Assembly (NCBI GenBank): GCA_016839815.1
Contig: JAEOTM010000079.1
Location: 1-55,361, forward strand
Direction of reading: 5' to 3'
Length of the DNA stretch: 55,361 bases
DNA from: Candidatus Hodarchaeota archaeon
GTDB lineage: Archaea > Asgardarchaeota > Heimdallarchaeia > Hodarchaeales > Hodarchaeaceae
The notes under the pieces were generated by a model. It did no database searches. It had not been told where the DNA came from and worked only from the letters and a program-made list of their open reading frames with translations. The translations under genes and the position numbers were made by a program. Shown in pieces: positions 18,147 to 27,900 of the stretch (its first letter is position 1; each line of letters begins with the position of its first letter).

Positions 18147-20342
18147 ATGGATCTGGTTAAATTACTCAAAACTAATTGGATAACTTTAATATTATTATTT
18201 ATTACTCTGCTTGTATTATTAGCGGGTATTTCTGACTCTACTTATGTTATAATGTGCTATGTTATGTTAGGATTTCTTCTTGCTTGGTTAATCTATTCTG
18301 CAGGCTTTTTAAGTATTCATATTGCTTCTGAAAATACAGCTCAAGACAAACATACTTCCCAGACTTATTACTCAATGAAAGAGTGGCATTTGGTTGACAA
18401 AAAACGAGATCAGCTGCTTATTAAGGCACTGATGTTGATTACGATTCTGGTAATTGTATTTGTTCTCCTCTTTGAGAGATTAAACCAATTTCCATCTTTC
18501 TTCACCCCCGAGTTGAATGATTCCATTAAATTCTTCGTGGTGAATAGCTGGCAGATTTTTGCTGGAATATTTCTCATTATCTACATTATTGTGCTAATCC
18601 TGCTAATTATGAAACGATTACCTGAAGAAATGCTAAATGTATTCCGTGGAGTAGTTAATATTGCGATTTTTTGTCTAGGTTTTGTAATCTACATAGCTAT
18701 AAGTGTTTGGGCAGTTATAAATGAGTTCCTAAGCATTGAAGCTGTATTGGTGGGATTTCTAATTCTTCCGATTGCTTTAGTTATTAATCGTGTTGAAGGA
18801 AAATTCTTCTATTTATTTGCGATTAACCAATGGAACCAGTTTCGTAAATATGATTTCTTAGAGGGCTCGCAAATACACGAGACATCAAGTAGCTTTTTTA
18901 AACAATTGAAAGCTCTAATAGCTCTCTTAATTCTCCCTATCTCTTTAGTCTCAACATTGTTAGGGATAATTGATGTGATGACAGGAAATTTAGGAATAGA
19001 TAATGAAAGCTTACTAGCAACATTTATTGATTCATTCCTGAACACATTTCCTGATTTGTCTACACTTGTCCTTTTTCTCGTCACGATGGGGCCATTACTA
19101 GTATTAATCTTCCGGCCATTTGCTTTTGTGGAAGTATGGTTGAATCAGGGATTATACGAGAAGATGGCTTCACCTTGGGATCTTGACACTTTAAATGATA
19201 ATATGACGAAGTATTCTTCGTTATTTAGAATTGCCCATAAAACTCGTGGTTTTAGATGGAGTTTATTCTTATCAGGAGCTTCTATTCTGAGCTTACTTGG
19301 TTTAAGTTTTGTTTCTTCGTTCATTACTGCTGAATCCCAGGTCTATATGTACATTCAAGAGGGGTTGATTCTCATTACTTTTGTGACATCAATCATCTTT
19401 ATCCTAACTTTACTTCAACTAACTTGGGATCCAATTGAGGAAAAAACCTTGTTGTTATTTGGACGGGAGAGTAGACGATCAAAAATTGATTTAGTAAATT
19501 ATTCACTATATGGAGAATGGTTACTTCACGAAACATCAGATATGGAGATTTATCTCAAATCCTGCCCTATTCATTGGGGTTTACCATGGTTTTTGAAAGG
19601 TTTAAATCTCTTTTATTCTGACGAAGATCGACTAATGGCTTTTGAACGCGCTCTGGATAATCAAACCTTTTTGTTAAAATCAATCACCCCGATAGCCTGG
19701 AATGATTACGGTGTTTTATTAACACAAAGTGGTAGAAATGAAGAAGCTTTGGATGCATTTCTAAAGGGACAAAAAGCACTTGATAAATCCGAGGAGGAAG
19801 TAATGAGAGAAATGAAGGAGATAATTGCACGAGAATCTGAACCGCTCTTGGTTGAAAATATGATGATCGGAGAACCCCTTGCTCAAACAGCTATGGACAT
19901 TCCCATGTATGCACAGATGGCTATGGATGGGGGAGACCCAAGTCCAGAGACTCCTCCAGAAAGAAAAGGACGACTATTAAGTTATGATGAGCTAGTCGGA
20001 GCAGAGAATAAAGAAAATTTAGTATCTTTACTGGATCAAAGATATAGTAGAAGGTCCCGCTCAAAATTGAACAGAAATCTTGCCTATTTAATGCAATTAC
20101 GAGATGATCTAGAATCAAATTGGGCTACAATTAAGGAATTGGATAACTACTTAGCTGAGAATCCAAATGATAACGAAAAATGGATAGAGCTGGCTGAAAT
20201 CTGTGAAAAAATGAGTTTTCTTAAGAAAGCACGGACATCCTATCAAAAAGCGGCAGAATTATATAAATCACAAGGAAATAACGAACGTTACACACAAATT
20301 ATTCGAAAACTTGAAGATCTAGGGGAACTTGATATAGAATAG
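18147..20342 (+). CDS. Large polytopic membrane protein with C-terminal TPR-like domain
   Basis: A 731-aa protein. Roughly residues 10-420 hold about ten transmembrane segments. The rest is cytoplasmic: about 440-570 reads as TPR units (WNDYGVLLTQSGRNEEALDAFLKGQKAL). A proline- and methionine-rich linker follows, and a last TPR pair sits at the end (NDNEKWIELAEICEKMSFLKKARTSYQKAAELYKSQGN). TPR repeats suggest docking of partner proteins at the membrane. The family is not recognised. Start 18147 is preferred because GGAG lies eight bases before it; an in-frame ATG at 18063 would add 28 polar residues. It converges on the acylphosphatase gene with a small hairpin between. Confidence 0.6.
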   Translation: MDLVKLLKTNWITLILLFITLLVLLAGISDSTYVIMCYVMLGFLLAWLIYSAGFLSIHIASENTAQDKHTSQTYYSMKEWHLVDKKRDQLLIKALMLITILVIVFVLLFERLNQFPSFFTPELNDSIKFFVVNSWQIFAGIFLIIYIIVLILLIMKRLPEEMLNVFRGVVNIAIFCLGFVIYIAISVWAVINEFLSIEAVLVGFLILPIALVINRVEGKFFYLFAINQWNQFRKYDFLEGSQIHETSSSFFKQLKALIALLILPISLVSTLLGIIDVMTGNLGIDNESLLATFIDSFLNTFPDLSTLVLFLVTMGPLLVLIFRPFAFVEVWLNQGLYEKMASPWDLDTLNDNMTKYSSLFRIAHKTRGFRWSLFLSGASILSLLGLSFVSSFITAESQVYMYIQEGLILITFVTSIIFILTLLQLTWDPIEEKTLLLFGRESRRSKIDLVNYSLYGEWLLHETSDMEIYLKSCPIHWGLPWFLKGLNLFYSDEDRLMAFERALDNQTFLLKSITPIAWNDYGVLLTQSGRNEEALDAFLKGQKALDKSEEEVMREMKEIIARESEPLLVENMMIGEPLAQTAMDIPMYAQMAMDGGDPSPETPPERKGRLLSYDELVGAENKENLVSLLDQRYSRRSRSKLNRNLAYLMQLRDDLESNWATIKELDNYLAENPNDNEKWIELAEICEKMSFLKKARTSYQKAAELYKSQGNNERYTQIIRKLEDLGELDIE

Positions 20343-20359
20343 GAGTTCAACTCTCCTTT
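20341..20359. terminator. Short hairpin between convergent genes
   Basis: AGGAG (20341-20345) pairs with CTCCT (20353-20357) around a seven-base loop and is followed by TTT. It overlaps the stop codon of the membrane/TPR gene and lies just before the end of the convergent acylphosphatase gene. Confidence 0.35.
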
Positions 20360-20365
20360 ACATCT

Positions 20366-20647
20366 TCAATAAGTAATTTGAAAATCGTGATACTCTCGTA
20401 CATCAAGATCACTCCAAGATATCTCAGTATTTTTAATTCTAGAGCCTGGCGATCCTTTTTTACCTGCCCAATTTATCAAAGTTAATAGTGATGTCTCTGA
20501 TCCTTCAGCAAAGATTTCGACTCGACCATCACGGAGATTTCGAACATAACCTGTGACATCAGATAATTCCCGAGCTAATTTTTGGGTATAAACGCGAAAA
20601 AATACCCCTTGAACTCGGCCAGAAATTAAGATTTGGACTCTTTTCAT
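20366..20647 (-). CDS. acyP: Acylphosphatase
   Basis: A 93-aa enzyme that hydrolyses the carboxyl-phosphate bond of acyl phosphates such as 1,3-bisphosphoglycerate or acetyl phosphate. The whole family signature is visible: ISGRVQGVFFRVYTQKLA, in which the Arg of FFR (residue 18) binds phosphate, and GYVRNLRDGRVEIFAEG, in which Asn37 positions water. Length is typical (90-100). The ATG lies 18 bases after the stop of the inositol-phosphate synthase gene, in the same direction, so the two are probably one transcript. Their functional link is not obvious. Confidence 0.95.
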   Translation of the reverse strand: MKRVQILISGRVQGVFFRVYTQKLARELSDVTGYVRNLRDGRVEIFAEGSETSLLTLINWAGKKGSPGSRIKNTEISWSDLDVREYHDFQITY

Positions 20648-20665
20648 TTTTCAGAAATTTTCCAG

Positions 20666-21736
20666 CTAATCTGCACGATCTCCAGCAATAAACTCCTCAA
20701 AACGTTTTACAGAATCCTGTTCTCCGACATGGACTGGCGGATATTTGAAGCCATATGCCGAAACAGAGACAAGTGGTCCATCAATTCCCCGATTCAAAGC
20801 AATTTTTGTCGCACGTATTACATTAACCAGTGTACCTGCAGCATTAGGACCATCAGTTGTCTTAATAGTCACATCTATCTTAAAGGGTGTATCTACGAAG
20901 TAATTGCCATATATCCAAAAGTAACCTGTCCGATCATTTCCCAAAAAGTCGAGATAGTCTGTTGTCCCAGAAGCGATATCATCGTCTTTCAAATAGGGTA
21001 AGACACGTTTAATGCTATCAGTTTTTATCTTCCTTTTTTCAAATCTGCGATCTGTATAGAGTGTATTCATGCCTTCACTTCCTCCAGAAACATCTAATTG
21101 GTATGTGTTTCTTACTTTCGCTCCAAAAGCATTCAACATCTCTAATAATCCTTTATGGATACGTGTTCCTCCTAATTGTGATTGTAAATCGTCACCCACA
21201 ACAGGTAAGTTTGCTTTCTTGAATTTTCTTACCCATTGATCATCCGAACAAATTCGAGTGGGGGCTGCCTCTATGAACGCCATATCTGCATCAATGGCTG
21301 CGTTTGCATAGGCATAAGTAGCTTCTTTTGCGCCAGAGGGAAGAAGAGAGACTACCATGTCAGCTCCGCTTTCTTTAAACTCCTTAGCAAGATTTTGATT
21401 AGTGGGTGGAGAAACAACTTCAACCGTCTCCCCAAGCATTGGAGAAATCCCATCATGAACAGGGCCTCCTTTTACTGGTATTCCCAGAGGTGAAGAGAAT
21501 TCCACAAATTTAGGAGCTACATTGGGTTCTGCGAATATCGCTTCGCTTAAATCGGCGTTCACCTTACTTCTGACAACATCATAAGCAGCTGCTATTTCAA
21601 TATCTTCTAACCTCATTCCTCCGATCGTCTCGTATCTAAGTACTGAAGTATCATGGTCTGAATAATATTTAAGGGCCTGAACTAAGGCCGATGTTGCATT
21701 CCCAACTCCAACTAGTATAACTCTTGCTTTCACCAC
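20666..21736 (-). CDS. ino1: Inositol-1-phosphate synthase
   Basis: A 356-aa enzyme converting glucose 6-phosphate to 1L-myo-inositol 1-phosphate with NAD. Archaea use the product for inositol-headgroup ether lipids. The N-terminal nucleotide loop is VILVGVGNATSALVQAL. Other family stretches are VVSLLPSGAKEATYAYANAA, PVVGDDLQSQLGGTRIHKGL, the G-D-D-x-x-S-Q element of the active site, and IKTTDGPNAAGTLVNVIRA. Length fits the archaeal/actinobacterial short form, not the 500-plus-aa eukaryotic one. A TATA box on this strand (TATAAAAG, complement of 21787-21794) places the start of transcription near 21764. Acylphosphatase follows in the same unit. Confidence 0.93.
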   Translation of the reverse strand: MVKARVILVGVGNATSALVQALKYYSDHDTSVLRYETIGGMRLEDIEIAAAYDVVRSKVNADLSEAIFAEPNVAPKFVEFSSPLGIPVKGGPVHDGISPMLGETVEVVSPPTNQNLAKEFKESGADMVVSLLPSGAKEATYAYANAAIDADMAFIEAAPTRICSDDQWVRKFKKANLPVVGDDLQSQLGGTRIHKGLLEMLNAFGAKVRNTYQLDVSGGSEGMNTLYTDRRFEKRKIKTDSIKRVLPYLKDDDIASGTTDYLDFLGNDRTGYFWIYGNYFVDTPFKIDVTIKTTDGPNAAGTLVNVIRATKIALNRGIDGPLVSVSAYGFKYPPVHVGEQDSVKRFEEFIAGDRAD

Positions 21737-22076
21737 TTTACTGACATCCTACTAAAAGAAAAGAAGTATTTGAGTAAATATTTCATCTTTTATAGTACAA
21801 TTAATAATTTTTTTAGTCCCTCTAAGTATTTTCCCTTAATTAGAGATTTGTTATCCTTTAACTGTGTCAGTAAAAAATGTAGCATGTTAGGCTCCCTGAT
21901 TAGTATAATACCCTTAAATTTCTCAAACGACTGGTTTAACTCACATAAATTAGTAAAGACATTAGAATTTAATCTGATTTGGGCCTAGCTGATTTATCCG
22001 CATTTATATTAATTAGGTTTTTAAGTTGACAATCGAATAGGTAAACAAGTCGTATTGAATCAAGAGGGCAATATCC
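21737..22076. other. 340-base divergent intergenic region
   Basis: It holds the promoter of the leftward inositol-phosphate synthase gene (TATAAAAG complement, 21787-21794) and probably that of the rightward gene (TTTATATTAA near 22000). No RNA gene, strong inverted repeat or further coding frame with a ribosome site is apparent in between. Confidence 0.5.
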
Positions 22077-22862
22077 GTGGTTAAACTTTTTAAACGAAAA
22101 GATCCGAAAACTTCTGTTTTCAAGTTTAATGCTTCTATTAAAATTAAAGATCTTCCTAACGAAGAATATTCACATGTGGCCTTTGCTTTTAAAACCGCAG
22201 TCTTACGTTTTGAGAGAATGTTAAAGGAATCTCTTTTAGAAGGGTATATCACCTCTACTACTTTGGAACGAATTTCTCAAGAATTTAATTTCGCCATGAT
22301 TCGTGATATACCCATTCCGGAATCTGACACGGTACAAGCTATCTTTGGCCAGGAATCAGCTGAATTAGTCCCTAAGCCTTCTATTCCGATTGTTGAAAAA
22401 GAGGTCGTTTCAGATATTGTGGTTCCTACTGAACCAGAGTCAGTTGCACCAACGCCAGTTGTAACACCAGAGAAGGTTCCTTTAGTAGAAGAACCTCCAG
22501 AAGCTCCTACACCAGCTACAGCTAAAACACCTGCTCCCCAAATTAGTTTTTCCTTCCCTACAGCAGCTTCCGAACCATTACCTACGGTTAGTCCAAAACC
22601 AGTTCCATCAGTTAGTGCTCCAGAACAAAAATCGGAGGAAAAGGAATCAGCGGCTCCAGCCCCGCTTTCTCCACCGTCTATACCAAAAATCTCCTTTCCT
22701 ACTGCAACCAAACCTGCAGAATCTACACCGATAAATCCATTAGCCCAAGTTCGCGGCCGACGGGAAGAAGATCGTGCAACAGGAATAGCAATTTTACGAA
22801 AACAAATGCTAACTGAACTTAAGAAAATTCGATCTGTTGTTGCAGAGCAAGATCAAACATAA
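22077..22862 (+). CDS. Protein with small N-terminal domain, long Pro/Ala/Ser-rich linker and basic C-terminal helix
   Basis: A 261-aa protein of unknown function. Residues 1-90 form a compact, mostly helical domain after a basic start (KLFKRKDPK), with YSHVAFAFKTAVLRFERMLKESLLEGY. Residues 100-225 are a disordered linker of repeated P-A-P/T-P-x units with many acidic and serine residues. The last 35 residues (RGRREEDRATGIAILRKQML) are a charged helix. Linkers of this kind often tether two binding modules. The start is GTG at 22077 with only a weak ribosome site (AGAGGG). No membrane segment is present. Confidence 0.55.
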   Translation: MVKLFKRKDPKTSVFKFNASIKIKDLPNEEYSHVAFAFKTAVLRFERMLKESLLEGYITSTTLERISQEFNFAMIRDIPIPESDTVQAIFGQESAELVPKPSIPIVEKEVVSDIVVPTEPESVAPTPVVTPEKVPLVEEPPEAPTPATAKTPAPQISFSFPTAASEPLPTVSPKPVPSVSAPEQKSEEKESAAPAPLSPPSIPKISFPTATKPAESTPINPLAQVRGRREEDRATGIAILRKQMLTELKKIRSVVAEQDQT

Positions 22863-23081
22863 TAAAGGGTAGAATTACTTCCCTTTTTCTCTGTTCTATC
22901 TTCTCTCTACCATTAAATTTGTTGGATAAATGGTTTTATCTATCTAATCCTCTTGATAAATATCTATACAAGAATACCGAACATTTTCTCCAGGTAATTT
23001 GTAGCTGTTTTTATTCTATGTCCATTATTGAATAATAGATAGTATCCATATCTCTGGGATCGTGTTCACGAGGATTAGAAT

Positions 23082-24875
23082 TTGATCGATCTTATTTCTG
23101 AGTTGTTTCCTCTTGCACTTCTTCTTGTATGTGCCATGAGTTTTGTTTTAGGATTGTATGTTCTAGTCAATAATTCCAGAAACCAATTAAATAGAAGTTT
23201 TTTTGTATTAGCAATGTTAGCATCCTATTGGATGGTATTTGCATTATTTAGACATATTACACGCGATTTCGCTTTAATGCAATTCTGGTTTCATGCAATA
23301 TTCTTATGGCCGTTTGTTATCGTTGCGTTAACAAGATTTATAGTTATATTTTGTCAAGCAGAGGCAATCTTAAATCGGATTTCAATGAGAATGTTATTAT
23401 ATATTCCCGCAACTAGTTTCTCTCTATACTGGCTCTTTGGAAACATGGATCAGTATTTAATCAGACGATCCTGGGGTTGACAAGTTTTTATCTCAACTTT
23501 TCATCCAATCAGCTCACTGATTACTTTATGGGCTATTTTCTTAACCGTAATCTCTTTTAAAGTTGCTTCAGAATATTATAAAACCATTCAAAACAAGATA
23601 ATTCAACAGCAGACGCGGTTGGTTTTCGTTGCGTCATTGGTGACAGTATTTAGCGCAATATTATCAGAAGTTATTTTCCGAACTTTTTTAGTTGATTTAC
23701 CACCATTTACCTCAATAGGATTTGGAATTACTTGTGTTATTCTAGCTATTTCAATGATGAAATTTAAGCTCTTTTTGATCAATCCTGAAATGGCAGCAAG
23801 AAATATTCTAGCTCAGATGACAGAAACGGTATTTTTACTTAATCCAGCTGGTGAAATCATTTCAATAAATCTTGCTGGACTAAGTTTGCTTAATTATACA
23901 GAACGTGAATTACTAGGAAAAAATGTTCTAGAATTCCTCACTGAACAATATCGATCTCAAAGCTCATTCAATGAACTCCTAAATCACGTAAATCCATCTC
24001 AGCAACATGAATTTGAATTAGAGTTTCTAACTAAAGAAGGGAGAAAAATTCCTGTTTCCATATCTAATTCATTACTTAATAGTGAAGACAATAAAGAAGT
24101 TAAAGGTATTGTATGGTTAAGTAAAGATATAACCAAACAAAAACAACTTGAAGAGCAACAACAGAAGACAGAATTAGTTAGAAAAGAATTGGAGGAAAAA
24201 AAGCATACTTTCATAACAATGACCTCTCATGAGCTTAGAACTCCCTTAACCGCAATATTGGGGTACACAGAGTTTTTGGAGAAGACTATAAAGAGTGATT
24301 TTAATGAAGAGGTGTTCACACATCAATTAGGCATTGTGAAGAAAAATGCACTACGATTAGATCGCCTTACTAGGGGTCTGATGGATATAAATCAAATTGA
24401 TGAACAAAAGTTTCGGATCAAGAAGGAAAATGTTAATTTTTTGGATTTCTTGGAGGAATCATTCTCTATTTATAAGCAACGATTGAAAGATAGATTTCTA
24501 GTGGAAATTTCCCATGACATATCCCCAATATTATTAAACATGGATTCAGATAGAATTAACCAAGTACTAGTCAATATTATTGACAATGCAACCAAAAATA
24601 GTGGAAAAGAAAACCTACACATTCATATAAAGTTAGAAATAACACCAGAGACAGTTCATCTCAGTATCACAGATCAGGGACCTGGAATCGAGAAAAAATA
24701 TCTTGAACACATCTTTGAAAAATTTGTTTCTATTCCAACAAAGAATTCGGTTATTGGATCTGGAATTGGCCTGTATGTCTCTCGGATGATTATTAAGGCT
24801 CACGGAGGAAGATTATATGCCGAGAGTGAGGGAATGGACAGAGGAGCCACTTTTCACATTATTTTACCAAGATAA
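23082..24875 (+). pseudogene. Membrane histidine kinase interrupted by one in-frame TGA
   Basis: One frame runs from a TTG at 23082 (GAGGAT about six bases upstream) to 24875, broken only by TGA at 23478-23480. The first part (132 codons) and the bases after the TGA together encode a 7TM-type sensor region. Then come a PAS domain (MTETVFLLNPAGEIISINLA to VWLSKDITKQ), a HisKA box with the phospho-accepting His in FITMTSHELRTPLTAILGY, and a complete ATPase domain (NQVLVNIIDNATKNS, ITDQGPGIEKKYLEHIFEKF, GSGIGLYVSRMI). The stop follows SWG; TGA to TGG would give Trp in a Trp/Gly-rich loop. It may be a recent nonsense mutation, a sequencing error or a read-through site. An internal start near 23619 could make a soluble kinase. 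No response regulator is adjacent. Confidence 0.7.
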
Positions 24876-24905
24876 GAAAAAAAAGGAAGAGCGGAATTAA
24901 ATAAA

Positions 24906-27900
24906 TTAAATACGTCGTTTACGTACATAAGTACTAATTCCTGCTCCAGTCACAAATGCAAATATAATTAACGAGATTATGGGAATAAATGGAATGAAGA
25001 TTGTACTAAGTTCAAGCATATGAATACTATCACTCGTTACAAAAACATTACCAGCATAATCCATAATTTCAACATAGACTTGAGCATTCCCTGCAGCTAA
25101 TCCTCGTCCTTTGGCAACCCATTGGGTACCTTCAGCATAACAATCAAATGAAAACCATGAGGATTGTTTAATGTAGACTTTTACAGAGGCAACACCCCAA
25201 TTATCGGTCGCAACAACTTCTATGTTCAAGTAGGGTGAATCTACATCTTGAATTTCTGATAATTTGAGACGGTTTAACGTGGGATAAATCAAATCCTTGA
25301 CAATTTCACCTGTCTGTGGATCAATTGGAATACGTGCTTCTCCTAGGATAGCAGGTGCACTTCTAACAATCCAGTCATCGTACATACTTGATAATTTCGC
25401 AGGTACAACTAAAGATTGACGTATATTCGATGCAATCAACCCATACTTAACCTTAGTTTCTCCTGCGGGTAATTGAGCAAAGAAAAAGGTTATTCTCGTG
25501 CTTGAAATGCTGTACATTTCTTGACTGTGTTGAACAGTGCTTGGATCAACCGTGAATCCTGACGGGATTGATTCCTCCAACATGAGGAAATTCATTGTCT
25601 CATTCTCATTGTTCACCTTAAGAGTTACCTGAATTAAGTCTCCGGGTTGAATATATTTCTCCTGTGAAAATTCTCGATCTAATGACAATCCTACTACTCT
25701 AGATTTCGATTGAAGACTCATTTGAACTTCAGATTTAGGATTATTTGGGTCAGAAATCGGTGTTGACACAGTAAGGATACCTTCAACGGAATTACTTACT
25801 ACAAGTGTTATTGGACCATATTGCCGACTTATGATTCCAGGAGAGAATGATGACTGATCACTATTTGCTAGAAGATAGAAAATTTCAAATCCAGGAATCG
25901 TATACGTTCCAGGAACAGAGGGAGCTTCATACCTGAAGGTTAATGTAGTCTCATGAGTTAATAATTGAATGGTTTGGGGGAGATTAATAATAGGAAGAAT
26001 CTCTCCTTGTACTGGACTGATTGTGACATTCGCTGCAAACACCTCGGCTGATTGAGGACTTAGCTGGATTGGAATATTGACTTCTTGCGTTGGAGCAACA
26101 GTTATCTCTGAAGGAAGGAGAATTTCAGGTAAAGCACGTAGAGTTTGATGGCTATAGAAGTAATAACTGACGTTCCCCGTTCCAGATTTGCTAAAAGTGA
26201 AATTATTTTCTCCAGATTGGATAAGAGATTTGAGATTTAGGTATATGACAGGTTCTCCATTTACTGAAAGATCGTAATTACCGATTTCTTCCTCATTTAG
26301 ATATACTTTCACATTAGTATCCTCATCAGAGCTGAATCCTTCTTTACTAATTGTGATTAGACTAGAAATTGCTGCAGAAGTATCTGCGGTATTTCCCCAT
26401 CCATATCGTGATTGTCTTCCTAACAACCATTGAATTGCACCACGTATGATCGGCATGTGGGAAGTGGGATCTTTCTTAACTAGTGCTTTCAATGCCAAAC
26501 CAGTAATCTCTACTTGACCACCCAAAGCTCTCCAATAATATCCAGGAGTGGAGGAATATTTCCAAAAGTTTCCATCTCCAGATAACTGAACTTCACTCAC
26601 AAGATAGGAGAGGAGATTTGATTCGAATGTAGGAGAACCAAATGATGAATCCACGACCGCATCAAGATATAGAGCAGCCAAATAGGATGATTGCTTAGTA
26701 GAATCACTCCACGCACTGGACACGTAACTGATTGCATCATTAATTGGATCTATATCTGTAAGTTCAGCAGACCAGTAGATAAGTGATCGTAGAGCAAATG
26801 CTGTAAATGAAACCTCGTCAATATTTCGCCATGAATCAGGAGTCCAGCTTCCATCATAATTTTGTTTGGTTAATATCGAGTTAAGAGCTGCCTTTACTAC
26901 AAGTGGATCAACATAAATCCCAACATCTCGTACTGCACTCAATCCATAAAGGACGAGAGCCGTCATATAAACTCGAGATGAATCACTAGACCACCAACCC
27001 CAACCTCCATCAGGGTGCTGTTGACTATATAACCGAGATAATCCTGTGACAAGCATATCTGTTAATAAATCAGCAGTTTCATTGGTTAATTGACCTGTTT
27101 CATTCAAATAGTTCAATATCAGTGCATCAGGCACGATTCGTGATATTGTTTGTTCTGTGCATCCGTATGGATAACCCACTAACCGCTCCCATGAACTTAT
27201 CGCGGTTGAACCTAAACCTAATGATAATTCTAAGAATTCTATCTGTTTTACAGCGTCAGAGTATCGTAAATACTCGAAGTGTGGTTTCTGGTATACAAAT
27301 CCGCTTTCTTTAAATTCCGTTTCAACTCCATTAGGAATAATATCCACTGCTTTTCTGATTGCGTCAGAATACCGAGAGCCATTATTTAGTTCAGTAGTTG
27401 CATAAATTGTAACATTGACAAAATCAGCATCTTCTGCTAAACAGGCCCAGGATATCGATCCTAAAAAGTCTCCAGGTAGTCGAATTCTTTGCGAAGCATC
27501 TCCTAAAACCGTTATTCCATTCGCTGGGTCTATAGATACATCTATTTCAGCTAATTCCCCTAAATAGTTGTAAACTACACCTTTGATAATAAAAATATCA
27601 TCTTGCAATACAAATGGATCTTTAACAATCTCCACAAAGAACGGTATGAACGTTTTGAATGTATATTTTGTTAAGGTACCTATACCAGAAGTAGGTGAGG
27701 TTGCAACAACTCGAACTGTCCATTCACCAATAGTATCGGGAAGAGTAATAGTGATTGAGATTAATCCATCCTCTTCAATTGCAAATGGTGTCCAAAACGC
27801 ATTCTCTGGTAGGTTATCTCTGATTTTTTGCCCTACATCGGCATCAGGAGGACTTTCCTCTGTATTTTTGAATCCTTGTTCATTTGTAGGCGCACCATAG

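Noticed and set aside
22277..22711. 144-codon frame on the minus strand opposite the linker protein
   Set aside because: It is only the reverse of the Pro/Ala-rich repeats and gives a Gly/Ser/Thr-rich peptide with no start signal.
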